64,000 nt of DNA from Gnetum montanum (GCA_015680685.1 MNCI01023302.1:649989-713988); one strand, 5' to 3'. Shown: positions 35,189 through 45,302, counted from the stretch's first letter. Program-made: numbers and translations. Notes: generated by a model from the sequence alone, not told the origin.

Positions 35189-35464
35189 ATCACTGAAACA
35201 CCACAAAAATTTGGACCCAGCACTTTCAGAAAAGAATCAAGCTAAGTCATGATACTTCCCAGCATGACCGAAACTTGTGAACCTCAAAAATAGCATCAAA
35301 TAGAGCATATTTGAACAAGAGAGAGTTCCTCAGGACCCAAAGGTGACTACATCAACATCTGGCATCATGAATTTTAAGTTTTGGGTTCAAAATACTTGGT
35401 TTTGACCAAGTATACTCTGGGCACACCTTGGTGTACGCTGGCCAGCGTATAGCCCAGCGTACAG

Positions 35465-37205
35465 CAACTTTTGGGCCCCAAAAATGAGTCAAAACATGCT
35501 AGAACTGAACGTCTGGACCCCCCAGGACCTTCCCTAGGGTCCCCAGCAGCTCTCAGGCACTTGAAAATCAAATTTTGGGCTCCAAATAATGGTCTTTCAT
35601 TCCTCTACGCCCAGCGTATACGCCCAGGGTGCAGCCAGCGTAGAGAGACTTTCGGGCCCAAAAAATGAGTCAAAACATGCCATAACTAAGTGTCTGGATC
35701 CCCCAGGACCTTCTCCAAGGTCCCTAGCAGCTCTCAGGCACTTGAAAATCAAATTTTGGGCTCCAAATAATGGTCTTTCATTCCTCTACGCCCAGCGTAT
35801 ATGCCTAGGGTGTAGCCAGCGTAGAGAGACATTCGGGCCCCAAAAATGAGTTAAAAAATGCCATAACTAAGCGTCTAAACCCCCCAAGACCTTCCCCAGG
35901 GTTCCTAGTAGCTCTCAATCACTTGAAAATCAAATTTTGGGCTCCAAATGATGGTCTTTCATTCCTCTACGCCCAGCGTATACGCCCAGGGTGCAGCCAG
36001 CGTAGAGAGACTTTTGGGCCCCAGAAATGAGTCAAAACATGCCAGAACTAAGCGTTTAGACCCCCCAGGACCTTCCCCAGGGTCCCCAATAGCTCTCAAG
36101 CACTTGAAAATCAAATTTTGGGCTCCAAATGATGGTCTTTCATTCCTCTATGCCCAGCGTATACGCCCAGGGTGCAACCAGCGTAGAGAGACTTTTGGGC
36201 CCCATAAATGAGTCAAAACATGCCATAACTGAGTGTCTAGACCCCCCAGAACCTTTCCCAAGGTTCCCAGTAGCTCTCAGGCACCCGAAAATCAAGTTTT
36301 GGGCTCCAAATGATGGTCTTTCATTCCTCTACGCCCAGCGTATACGCCCAGGGTGCAGCCTGCGTAGAGAGACTTTCAGGCCCCAAAAATGAGTCAAAAC
36401 ATGCCAGAGCTGAGCGTCTGGACCCCCTAGGACCTTTTCCAGGGTCCCCAGTAGCTCTCAGGCACTTGAAAATCAAATTTTTGGCTCCAAATGATGGTCT
36501 TTCATTCCTCTACGCCCAGCGTATACGCCCAGGGTGCAGCCTGCGTAGAGAGACTTTCAGGCCCCAAAAATGAGTCAAAACATGCCACAACTAAGCATCT
36601 AGACCCCCCAGGACCTTCCCCAGGGTCCCCAATAGCTCTCAAGCACTTGAAAATCAAATTTTGGGCTCCAAATGATGGTCTTTCATTCCTCTACGCCCAG
36701 CGTATACGCCCAGGGTGCAGTCAGCGTAGAGAGACTTTCGGGCCCCAAAAATGAGTCAAAACATGCCATAACTGAGCATCTGGACCCCCCAGGACCTTCC
36801 CTAGGGTCCCCAGTAGCTCTCAGGTACCCGAAAATCAAATTTTGGGCTCCAAATGATGGTCTTTCATTCCTCTCCGCCCAGCGTATACGCCCAGGGTGCA
36901 GCAAGCGTAGAGAGACTTTTGGGCCCCAAAAATGAGTCAAAACATGCCAGAACTAAGCTTCTGGACCCCCCAGGACCTTCCCCAGGGTCCCCAGTAGCTC
37001 TTAGGCACTTGAAAATTAAATTTTGGGCTCCAAATAATAATCTTTCATTCCTCTACGCCCAACGTATACGCCCAGGGTGCAACCAACGTAGAGAGACTTT
37101 TGGGCCCCAGAAATGAGTCAAAACATGCCAGAACTGAGTGTCTGGACCCCCCAGGACCTTCCCCAAGGTTTCCAGTAGCTCTTAAGCACCCGAAAATCAA
37201 GTTTT
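35465..37205 (+). repeat. 181-bp tandem array in R 5' LTR, about 10 units
   Basis: The landmark GGGCCCC.AAAATGAGTCAAAA occurs ten times from about 35473 to 37104 at 181-bp steps. Each monomer also has CTCTACGCCCAGCGTATACG, a G/C-rich GGACC.CCAGGACCTT, and TTGGGCTCCAAATGATGG. Within the monomer GCGTATACGC is a 10-bp palindrome, and CTCTACGC pairs with GCGTAGAG about 30 bp later. Because 181 is not a multiple of 3, the 87-codon ORFs in the array are by-products, not genes. Confidence 0.95.
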
Positions 37206-37235
37206 CACCTTAAAATAAAGAATTTTCATGTGTAT

Positions 37236-37375
37236 ACGCTGGGTACATTTTTGGTGTACGCTCGCATGCTCTACGCTGGCATCCTGTACGCTGGCATGCA
37301 TGTACGCTGGCATCCTATATGCTGACATCCTGTACGCTGGCATCCTATACGCTAGCATGTTGTACCCTATACAGT
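37236..37375 (+). repeat. TACGCTGGCATCC short tandem array, R 5' LTR
   Basis: About seven copies of TACGCTGGCAT followed by CCTG or GCATG, spaced 15-20 bp, with some mutated to TATGCTGACAT or TACGCTAGCAT. The same block is at 45342-45470 in the 3' LTR. It lies about 70-200 bp upstream of the TATA box, i.e. in an enhancer-like position. Confidence 0.85.
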
Positions 37376-37443
37376 TGTAATTTTCTTTTGCACCCGGTCA
37401 ACGTGCCACGTGTCACCCAACCCGAGTCTAACGTCTAAACCTG

Positions 37444-37451
37444 TATAAAAA
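37444..37451 (+). promoter_or_regulatory. TATA box of R 5' LTR
   Basis: TATAAAAA in CCTGTATAAAAACCCC, well placed for a U3/R boundary about 30 bp downstream, with the repeat arrays upstream of it. Conserved in the other LTR at 45545-45552. Confidence 0.7.
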
Positions 37452-38017
37452 CCCCAATTTTTCATTAGATCGGGGTTGGCAATTTTGAGCAAAAAACTAA
37501 AGAAAAACAGAGACGCTGAGAACTAGAGCAGAGAACCTTGTACGCTGGACAACCCTGTACACTGAGCATACAGCCTCTACGCTGTGTCTACAGTCCGAAC
37601 CAATAGGCTATCAAACCCTTACATTCACCGGGGCTCTTCGTCCACCTTGTGTCACATCCACAACTGCATTAAGACCAGTGCATTGTAACTTCCATTATGC
37701 AATGACATTGCCACATTTTTGCTAAGATTTATTACAGTTTTATTGTTTATCCTTGTATGCATATTGTTTACATTCTTGTACATTTACGCTCGGTTTCACA
37801 TAAGTTACGTTGTTTACATATAACCCGACGTACAATATATCGATATACGCTCGGGGAAATCCTTGTCTGATCCGCGTGCGGACCACCCAAGGTACTCTAC
37901 CTTCGTTCATTCCAGTTTACCCTCAGGCAAAGGTAGGGTCTTCTGTGAGCGTCCTGTGATCCCACGACCTCTATTCCCTTCCAGCTGGAGACTGACAATT
38001 TCGGACGGTACAGAAAA

Positions 38018-38035
38018 TGGCGCTACAAGGAGGGC
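38018..38035 (+). promoter_or_regulatory. Primer binding site, element R
   Basis: TGGCGCTACAAGGAGGGC, five bases after the LTR end. The TGGCGC start and position are those of a plant gypsy-type PBS. The matching tRNA was not determined. Confidence 0.75.
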
Positions 38036-38044
38036 CTCTGCCTT

Positions 38045-38803
38045 AAACTAGCTGTGCTTCAGAGCTCTCAGCATCTACGCTTTTGAGTACATGTTGACTT
38101 TTTCTGAAAACCTCCCAGCATTTACGCTGTATAGTTTAAAACCTTACCTGCAAACTTTCTAGCATCTACGCTGCCCTGTTTAAAATTCACTATCTGCAAG
38201 TCTTCCAGCGTCTACGCTGTTAACCATACGCTAACTTTGTTTACAAATTCCCAACGTCTACGCTGCTACAGTGCTTTTACGCTACTACAGTGCTTTTACG
38301 CTGCTACAATGCTCTTACGCTGCTATAGTGCTCTTTTACGCTGCTACAGTGCTCTTTTATGCTGCTATAGTATTTACGCTGCTACTATGCTTTTACGCTG
38401 CTACAGTGTTTACGCTGCTACAGTAACACTACAGTACCACTACAGTGTTTTTTCAACAAAAAAACACAAAACGAGCCCGTTTCAAAGCCGAATTCGCTGC
38501 GATTCGCACCTACTTCAAACCGGTCTAAGTACTAATGGCCACCAACATGGATCACCCTGTCTAAGGCATACAATACACACAACATAACGATTCTGAGATG
38601 ACTTCCTCTTACCCGAGATCGCCATCCACGTACAACTACAGTTCATAATTTCATACTTAGCCAAATTTTCTCCCGTTTACGTCGTATACGCTGGACACTT
38701 TGAAAAATTTTCAGCGTTAACATGCCGAACACTCTACACACTTAGCCTAAAACACACTTGGCACTTGTTAGCTAGCTCGTACGCTGCCCCATCACACATC
38801 ACC
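38045..38803 (+). repeat. R leader with ACGCTG-rich minisatellites
   Basis: Untranslated leader between PBS and gag. First part (38070-38230): AGC.TCTACGCT-type words every 40-60 bp. Second part (about 38255-38445): an irregular roughly 20-bp repeat TTTACGCTGCTACAGTGCT, eight or more copies. The ORF 38237-38587 is only a translation of this repeat. No canonical gene. Confidence 0.8.
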
Positions 38804-39137
38804 ATGGAGTCCCAGACCTCTAACGCACACACCTTCATAGTCCCCACACAAGAACAGTATAACTATATCTGTGTGAAGATTCAGGCCAACCTTCCTATTG
38901 ACCACACAGAACAGGAGGCAAAATGAAACTTTGAGCACATATACATGGGAGGTCATGAATTTTCCCCCTCCGTATATGACATCATCCCCCTTTCTGATCC
39001 TCATCATAGGCTCATCTCCCAGCTCCTTCTGGTAAGGGGCCAAAACACACGGCGACCCACTAAGGAGCCCCAAAACCAACATGATGTAGATGACTTCGAG
39101 GCACAATCCGAACCTGAGGATTCATACCACACCCTCA
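38804..39137 (+). CDS. gag N-terminus, element R (runs into gap)
   Basis: The first ATG in good context after the leader (ACCATGG) opens MESQTSNAHTFIVPTQEQYN, which continues in frame to the gap through one TGA at 38924 (probably an Arg CGA once). The later text VYDIIPLSDPHHRLISQLLL is helical. No known domain is recognisable in this fragment. The assignment to gag rests on its position after the leader and before the zinc-knuckle part beyond the gap. Confidence 0.6.
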
Positions 39138-39930
39138 NNNNNNNNNNNNNNNNNNNNNNNNNNNNNNNNNNNNNNNNNNNNNNNNNNNNNNNNNNNNNNN
39201 NNNNNNNNNNNNNNNNNNNNNNNNNNNNNNNNNNNNNNNNNNNNNNNNNNNNNNNNNNNNNNNNNNNNNNNNNNNNNNNNNNNNNNNNNNNNNNNNNNNN
39301 NNNNNNNNNNNNNNNNNNNNNNNNNNNNNNNNNNNNNNNNNNNNNNNNNNNNNNNNNNNNNNNNNNNNNNNNNNNNNNNNNNNNNNNNNNNNNNNNNNNN
39401 NNNNNNNNNNNNNNNNNNNNNNNNNNNNNNNNNNNNNNNNNNNNNNNNNNNNNNNNNNNNNNNNNNNNNNNNNNNNNNNNNNNNNNNNNNNNNNNNNNNN
39501 NNNNNNNNNNNNNNNNNNNNNNNNNNNNNNNNNNNNNNNNNNNNNNNNNNNNNNNNNNNNNNNNNNNNNNNNNNNNNNNNNNNNNNNNNNNNNNNNNNNN
39601 NNNNNNNNNNNNNNNNNNNNNNNNNNNNNNNNNNNNNNNNNNNNNNNNNNNNNNNNNNNNNNNNNNNNNNNNNNNNNNNNNNNNNNNNNNNNNNNNNNNN
39701 NNNNNNNNNNNNNNNNNNNNNNNNNNNNNNNNNNNNNNNNNNNNNNNNNNNNNNNNNNNNNNNNNNNNNNNNNNNNNNNNNNNNNNNNNNNNNNNNNNNN
39801 NNNNNNNNNNNNNNNNNNNNNNNNNNNNNNNNNNNNNNNNNNNNNNNNNNNNNNNNNNNNNNNNNNNNNNNNNNNNNNNNNNNNNNNNNNNNNNNNNNNN
39901 NNNNNNNNNNNNNNNNNNNNNNNNNNNNNN
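39138..39930. other. Assembly gap of 793 N
   Basis: Unknown bases inside gag of element R. The frame left of the gap (38804) and right of it (40305) differ modulo 3 at the given length, so the true gap size is probably not 793, or there is a frameshift inside. Confidence 1.
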
Positions 39931-42074
39931 CCAGCAATGACCCCGCCTATGTGGCTTACAAGAACCAACACGTTGCCAAACAAAAGGCAACAACGGAAAC
40001 TATGGCCACAAGCACAAAAACAACTAACACCAATACCAACCCGCCTGCAACAACAGGGGCCACCTTAAGGTCCAATTTTCAACGCAAGGATCACTCTAAG
40101 TACACATCGCTACCTGCGCGACCTTCGGAACTACTAGAGCACCTCCTTAAAGCCGGGCAAATCCAATACAAACATGTAGCGTAGAATGCTCGCCGCCGAC
40201 ATGACAAGTACTACGAGTTACTAAGGAACCCCACCTTAGCAACACCAAATGAGCCCCCGGTTCCACGAAATTTCAAGTTAGACCAATTCTGTCACTACCA
40301 CCAAATGTCCAGTCACAATACCGACACCTGTCGTGCGTTAAAGGATGATCTACAAGCAATGATAGAACGAGGCCAACTAAACATCAACACCCTGAATCAA
40401 CCGAGCACAGACGATGCCCCCTATGTCATAAACTCCATTGGCATAGATAGTAAGCCTAAATCTGTGCGGCAACCTTTTGTGATCCATGTCCCTCCCAGCA
40501 AGGCAACAATCCTCTCAGCCTCCACGAGCAAGGGGCCTCCCATTGTCATCAAGGCGCCACCTAGAGCACCGACGATACCTTTTGTGGTCAAGGTACCACC
40601 ACCTCACATGTCCGCTAAGCCATTAAACTGGCAAGATTCAATGCCACCTAGAGCACCGACGACACCTTTTGTGGTCAAAGTACCACCACAGACGTCCGCT
40701 AAGACATTAAACTGGCACAATTCACCAACGACAACCGCAAAGAAACCTTTCATCATCAAAGTGCCACAACAGGCTAGTCAAACAACAACAATACCTCCTA
40801 AACTCCCATTTGTCATAAAAGTGCCACCACACAATGGCCCCTCACTTACCCTGAGCCCAACCATAGGAAACGTCTCAACCTCTCCTCCCTCAAGAGTCAA
40901 CCTTGCCAACAACGCGGACAAGCCTACCAAATGGCAGCAGAAGAGGACAAACGAACAACGAACAATACCCATAGCTAAAACAAAGGACACACCTAATATA
41001 CAACAACTGAACACTAGGGGCCCTGCCTCTAATCCCAAACAAACCAGGCCCAAGCCCTCAACCCATACAGAGGAAACCAACACAATGCCAAACAACACAG
41101 ACTTTGTAGCTACACTGGCCCAGGTGAAACAAACGCTCAAACAAAAGAACACAACCATGAGCTTGTACGATTTGATCATGACATCATTGGCTCATCGCGA
41201 AGCCTTAGTGCAAACATTAGCATCCATTCCTGTTACAGAGGACATTCCTGCTAACCTGGAATCCGTCCGTGCAACGATTTCACAACACACACCACAAGGA
41301 TTGGGCTCAAACACCTTAGCCTTTTGTGATGATGTAGTTAAACATGACCCTGAACGAGGGGAAGTCACAACAGCTCCATTATCGATTAGTGTACGTGTTG
41401 GGCAATGTACCATTCGCAGAGTGCACGTTGATGACGGTGCGGCAACAAACGTAGTTCTATACTCCGCCATTGACAAACTAGGCATGGCAGATGAGATCAT
41501 GCCAACAGAAACCATGTGTTTAAAATCTTTCAATGGATCATGTGTCACAGTCAAGGGCACAATCAACTTAGCCTTTGTGGCAGGAGAACAATTCCCCACT
41601 AGCGTGGAATTCACTGTCATAGAAGAGATGCCTAGTTTCAACATGATTCTTGGTAGACCTTGGCTAGCACAACAACGAGCTGTTTCCTCACCGATACATC
41701 AAGAAATCCGCCTTCCATATGAAGGTGGACAAGTCATTATACATGGCGACAACACTCCTTTTCAAGCTGACCACAACATAGACATGTCACAGGTCTTGAA
41801 AGAGGAGCCTCTTGAAGCAACACCCACAACAACAAACACAACACCTAGAGCTAAAACACCCGAACAAGGGGTAAAAACTAAAAGCCACCCAAAGCAAACT
41901 AGCACGCCTCCTAGACTATGTCTAACTAAGAAACAACCGCATAATCAAGACTCCCTTATGGCCAAAGACACGTCTGATCTTCGCCCACTCTTCACCTTTG
42001 TTCACTGTGCATATGTCACCTTAGTTTGTATTGTATTAGCTTACGCGTTCTCTCATGGCCCGAAAAGGCCTTAA
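39931..42074 (+). CDS. gag C-terminus and retropepsin, element R
   Basis: One frame from the gap to TAA at 42074, broken once by TAG at 40182-40184. About 40285-40360 encodes FCHYHQMSSHNTDTCRALK, a C-x2-H-x4-H-x4-C knuckle variant seen in Tat/Ogre-type gag. A Pro-rich linker (40450-40850) repeats PFV(V/I)KVPP about six times; 87 bp (29 codons) of it are duplicated at 40556 and 40643. The protease starts near 41385 with HVDDGAATNVVLYSAIDKLG (D-D-G at 41430-41438, where D-S/T-G is usual) and ends with FNMILGRPWL and AVSSPIHQEIRLPYEGG (41636-41730). A basic, Thr-rich tail ends in a hydrophobic segment FVHCAYVTLVCIVLAYAF. There is no RT downstream. The TAG aside, the ORF is in good condition. Confidence 0.88.
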
Positions 42075-42106
42075 ACTAAATCATGGCCCGAAAAGGCCTT
42101 AAACTA
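42053..42106 (+). repeat. 28-bp tandem duplication across the R stop codon
   Basis: TCATGGCCCGAAAAGGCC followed by TTAAACTA occurs at 42053 and 42081. Each has a GGCC-CGAAAA-GGCC hairpin, and the first contains the ORF's stop codon. It shares the trailing TTAAACT with the hairpin array that follows. Confidence 0.85.
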
Positions 42107-42247
42107 CCACCGTTTCACATTATTTTCTATTTATTGGTGCATTTCAGTTCATGTTTTCTGCAGTGGCTATTTAACATTGTTTTCTCTGGTTGCTTTTGTT
42201 TACAGAATCATACAGATGCACACACATGCATCCACACAGTGCAGTCC

Positions 42248-42511
42248 TGGCATCATGACTTAAACTGATACAACAGAATTTCCTGGTGTCATGACGGTAA
42301 ACCGACACCACAGAGCTTCGTCTGACATGACACTAAACTGTCACACTCATTCACCAAAGTCCGCTAAGACTATAAACTAGCTTGCCTCTTCATAGTCCGC
42401 CATGACTATAAACTAGCATCGTACCATCTGCTACGATGATAAACTGGTAACGTCCAACGGGTTATGACATAAAACTAACCCATGACAGTCCGCTAAGACT
42501 ATAAAATAGCC
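42248..42511 (+). repeat. Array of eight small hairpins with a common loop, R 3' UTR
   Basis: Eight units at centres about 42260, 42297, 42333, 42372, 42408, 42440, 42470 and 42501 (spacing 30-39 bp). Each has a loop close to TGAC...TAAAC (10-13 nt; unit 8 at 42440 is looser) flanked by short complementary arms. The arms differ from unit to unit: TGGTGTC/GACACCA (42284, 42304), TGACA/TGTCA (42323, 42339), GCTA/TAGC (42363, 42378), TACCA/TGGTA (42422, 42445), GGGTTA/TAACCC (42459, 42476), GCTA/TAGC (42492, 42507). The first and fifth units have one mismatch. Not a known regulatory element to me. Confidence 0.75.
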
Positions 42512-43640
42512 ATATCATTTCTGGCACATTCATCTTCTGTTGTAATTCATGACATTTCTTCATCAATTCATGCTGCATCATTCATCACACCGGCTCTGAC
42601 AACACTATTGCTGCACATTTTGTTTGCCTTAAGTTTCACATGGGGCCTCCATTTGCATCAGCCACATTCATGCCTGAAGTGTTTGCTAACTCATTCACTT
42701 GTGGTTTTCTTGTCTTCTCGGAGTTGTGTTTGCAGGATGACACCCAATGGTGCTCGTACACGGATACACTTCATCACGGTGACAAGGTGCCACATTGTTT
42801 CTGACGCATGCAACCAGGTTAATCAATCCGTTCAAAAGTACATTCCCAGTTCCCAATATATTCTCCAGTTCCCCAACACTGTTGTTCCCTTTCCTACCCA
42901 GTTACAGTTCCTAGATACACCTAGTACACCCCAAAATTTTGAGCACACTGTTACACGCTGCGACACTCTCAGGCAATTGCAACACACAATATGACACATG
43001 AGCATGAGTGCAAAATTGAAAGAAAGCTCTTGCCAAAAAAAAACAAAAAAAGAGACAAAAAATAGAAACAAAAAAAAGAGAAAAAAAAGAACAAAAAAAA
43101 CAGCAAAGAAAAAGAAAAGAGCAAAGAGCAAAATGAACCACAAGACCCTTGGCACTTCCCATAAGCCTTAGGCGGGAAGGCAGTAGTCTTGGAAACAAAC
43201 ACTCATGTCTCAAAAGCTCAAGTAACATCTCATTACGCAGCTTTGGTTGTCCACCAACAGGTTCTCTTTAACACCAAATAAGGGGCCTGTTCCTCCAGAG
43301 AAAGCAACCCATCATCACGCGGCCAACAAATCCTCTTAAACACTAAACAAGAGTCTTGTTTCGCCAAAGGACGCACATCTCATGTCTTGATTCTGAGTCT
43401 GCTAAATAATGGCTATTGACAAGGATTAGCATGACCCGTGTACACACCAGAGCATCCCCTTTACCATGCAAAATCCCTTGATCAGGTCCCAATCCCCACA
43501 ATTTCCATTTCCCTATCCAGCTACAAACTGAACACGGTGCGATGACATCCGACCAAGTGTGGAAGGACAATGCTACTAAGTTGCTTGTGGTGTTTTGTAC
43601 TTCTTTGTCGACACTTCTCAGGTTGATTCCTCCAAGCATC
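42512..43640 (+). other. R 3' untranslated region
   Basis: No RT, RNase H or integrase in any frame. Contains a purine-rich tract of about 100 bases (43034-43136, almost only A and G on the + strand), which yields spurious Phe-rich ORFs on the other strand. An imperfect 70-bp direct repeat starts at about 43250 and 43324 (CAACA...TCTCTTTAACACCAAATAAG and CAACA...CTCTTAAACACTAAACAAG). The second includes a further hairpin CTCTT/AAGAG (43333-43353) with an 11-base loop ending ACTAAAC, like the main array. Confidence 0.7.
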
Positions 43641-43656
43641 AATAAAGAGGGGCCAA
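43641..43656 (+). promoter_or_regulatory. Polypurine tract, element R
   Basis: AATAAAGAGGGGCCAA directly before the TG of the 3' LTR; primes plus-strand synthesis in LTR elements. Confidence 0.8.
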
Positions 43657-43927
43657 TGAAACACCACAAAAATTTGGACCTAGCACTTTTAGACAAGAAT
43701 CAAGCTAAGTCATGATACTTCCCAGCATGACCGAAACTTGTGAACCTCAAAAATAGCATCAAACAGAGCATATTTGAACAAGAGAGAGTTCCTCAGGACC
43801 CACAGGTGACTACATCAGCATCCGGCATCAGGAATTTCAAGTTTTGGGTTCAAAATACTTGGTTTTGACCAAGTATACTCTAGGCACACCTTGGTGTACG
43901 CTGGCCAGCGTATAGCCCAGCGTACAG

Positions 43928-45302
43928 CAAATTTTGGGCCCCAAAAATGAGTCAAAACATGCCAGAACTGAGCATCTGGACCCCCCAGGACCTTCCCCAG
44001 GGTCCCCAGCAACTCTCAGGCACTTGAAAATCAAATTTTGGGCTCCAAATGATGGTCTTTCATTCCTCTACGCCCAGCGTATACGCCCAAAGTGCAACCA
44101 GCGTAGAGAGACTTTCGGGCCCCAAAAATGAGTCAAAACATGCCAGAACTGAGCGTCTAGACCTTCCAGGACCTTCCCCAAGGTTCCCAGTAGCTCTCAG
44201 GCACCCGAAAATCAAGTTTTGGGCTCCAAATAATGGTCTTTCATTCCTCTACGCCCAGCATATACGCCCAGGGTGCAGCCAGCGTAGAGAGACTTTCGGG
44301 CCCCAAAAATGAGTCAAAACATGCCAGAACTGAGCATCTGGACCCCCCAGGACCTTCCCCAGGGTCCCCAGCAACTCTCAGGCACTTGAAAATCAAATTT
44401 TGGGCTCCAAATGATGGTCTTTCATTCCTCTACGCCCAGCGTATACGCCCAGGGTGCAGCCAACGTAGAGAGACTTTCAGGCCCCAAAAATGAGTCAAAA
44501 CTTGCCAGAACTGAGCGTCTGGACCCCCCAAGACCTTCCTCAGGGTCCCCAGTAGCTCTCAGGCACTTGAAAATCAAATTTTGGGCTCCAAATGATGGTC
44601 TTTCATTCCTCTACGCCCAGCGTATACGCCCAAAGTGCAACCAGCGTAGAGAGACTTTCGGGCCCCAAAAATGAGTCAAAACATGCCAGAACTGAGCGTC
44701 TAGACCTTCCAGGACCTTCCCCAAGGTTCCCAGTAGCTCTCAGGCACCCGAAAATCAAGTTTTGGGCTCCAAATAATGGTCTTTCATTCCTCTACGCCCA
44801 GCATATACGCCCAGGGTGCAGCCAGCGTAGAGAGACTTTTGGGCCCCATAAATGAGCCAAAACATGCCAGAACTGAGCATCTGGACCCCCCAGGACCTTC
44901 CCCAAGGTCCCCAGTAGCTCTCAGGCACTTGAAAATCAAATTTTGGGCTCCAAATGATAGTCTTTCATTCCTCTACGCCCAGCGTATACGCCTAGGGTGC
45001 AGCCAGCATAGAGAGACTTTTGGGCCCCATAAATGAGCCAAAACATGCCAGAACTGAGCATCTGGACCCCCCAGGACCTTCCCCAAGGTCCCCAGTAGCT
45101 CTCAGGCACTTGAAAATCAAATTTTGGGCTCCAAATGATGATTTTTCATTCCTCTACGCCTAGCGTATACGCCCAGGGTGCAGCCAGCGTAGAGAGACTT
45201 CTGGGCCCCAGAAATGAGTCAAAACATGCTAGAATTGAGCGTCTGGACCCCCCAGGACCTTCCCCAAGGTTCCCAGTAGCTCTCAGGCACCCGAAAATCA
45301 AG
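43928..45302 (+). repeat. 181-bp tandem array in R 3' LTR, about 8 units, with 543-bp higher order
   Basis: GGGCCC..AAATGAG.CAAAA landmarks number eight. A stretch of more than 200 bp beginning CCCAAAGTGCAACCAGCG at about 44090 recurs apparently without change at about 44633, exactly three monomers (543 bp) away, so a three-monomer block was duplicated recently. Confidence 0.92.

Larger units (their letters stand above)
35194..38012 (+). repeat. 5' LTR of element R
   Basis: 2819 bp. Parts in order: about 270 bp of unique sequence, the 181-bp array (about 35465-37205), a short ACGCTGG-rich array (37236-37375), a TATA box (37444), transcribed region and a unique 3' end. It is exactly 362 bp longer than the 3' LTR, i.e. 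two 181-bp monomers. Over the last 630 bp I counted about 35 differences by eye, nearly all transitions. Confidence 0.95.

Noticed and set aside
35471-37116. Series of 65-87-codon ORFs at 181-bp steps, in both LTRs of R
   Set aside because: They are translations of the 181-bp satellite monomer; the period is not a multiple of three and the frames shift from unit to unit.
35465-37205. Possible CRISPR-like array (regular repeats)
   Set aside because: Monomers are 181 bp, contiguous and without spacers, inside a plant LTR.
38237-38587. 116-codon ORF rich in Leu, Cys and Tyr
   Set aside because: Product of the ACGCTGCTACAGTG minisatellite in the R leader.
38945-40184. Long ORFs of 270-364 codons around 39000-40000 on both strands
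   Set aside because: Most of their length is the N gap; only the 38804 frame before and the 40305 frame after it have supporting motifs.
42832-43228. Phe/Leu-rich membrane-like ORFs on the - strand
   Set aside because: They translate the complement of a purine-rich tract.
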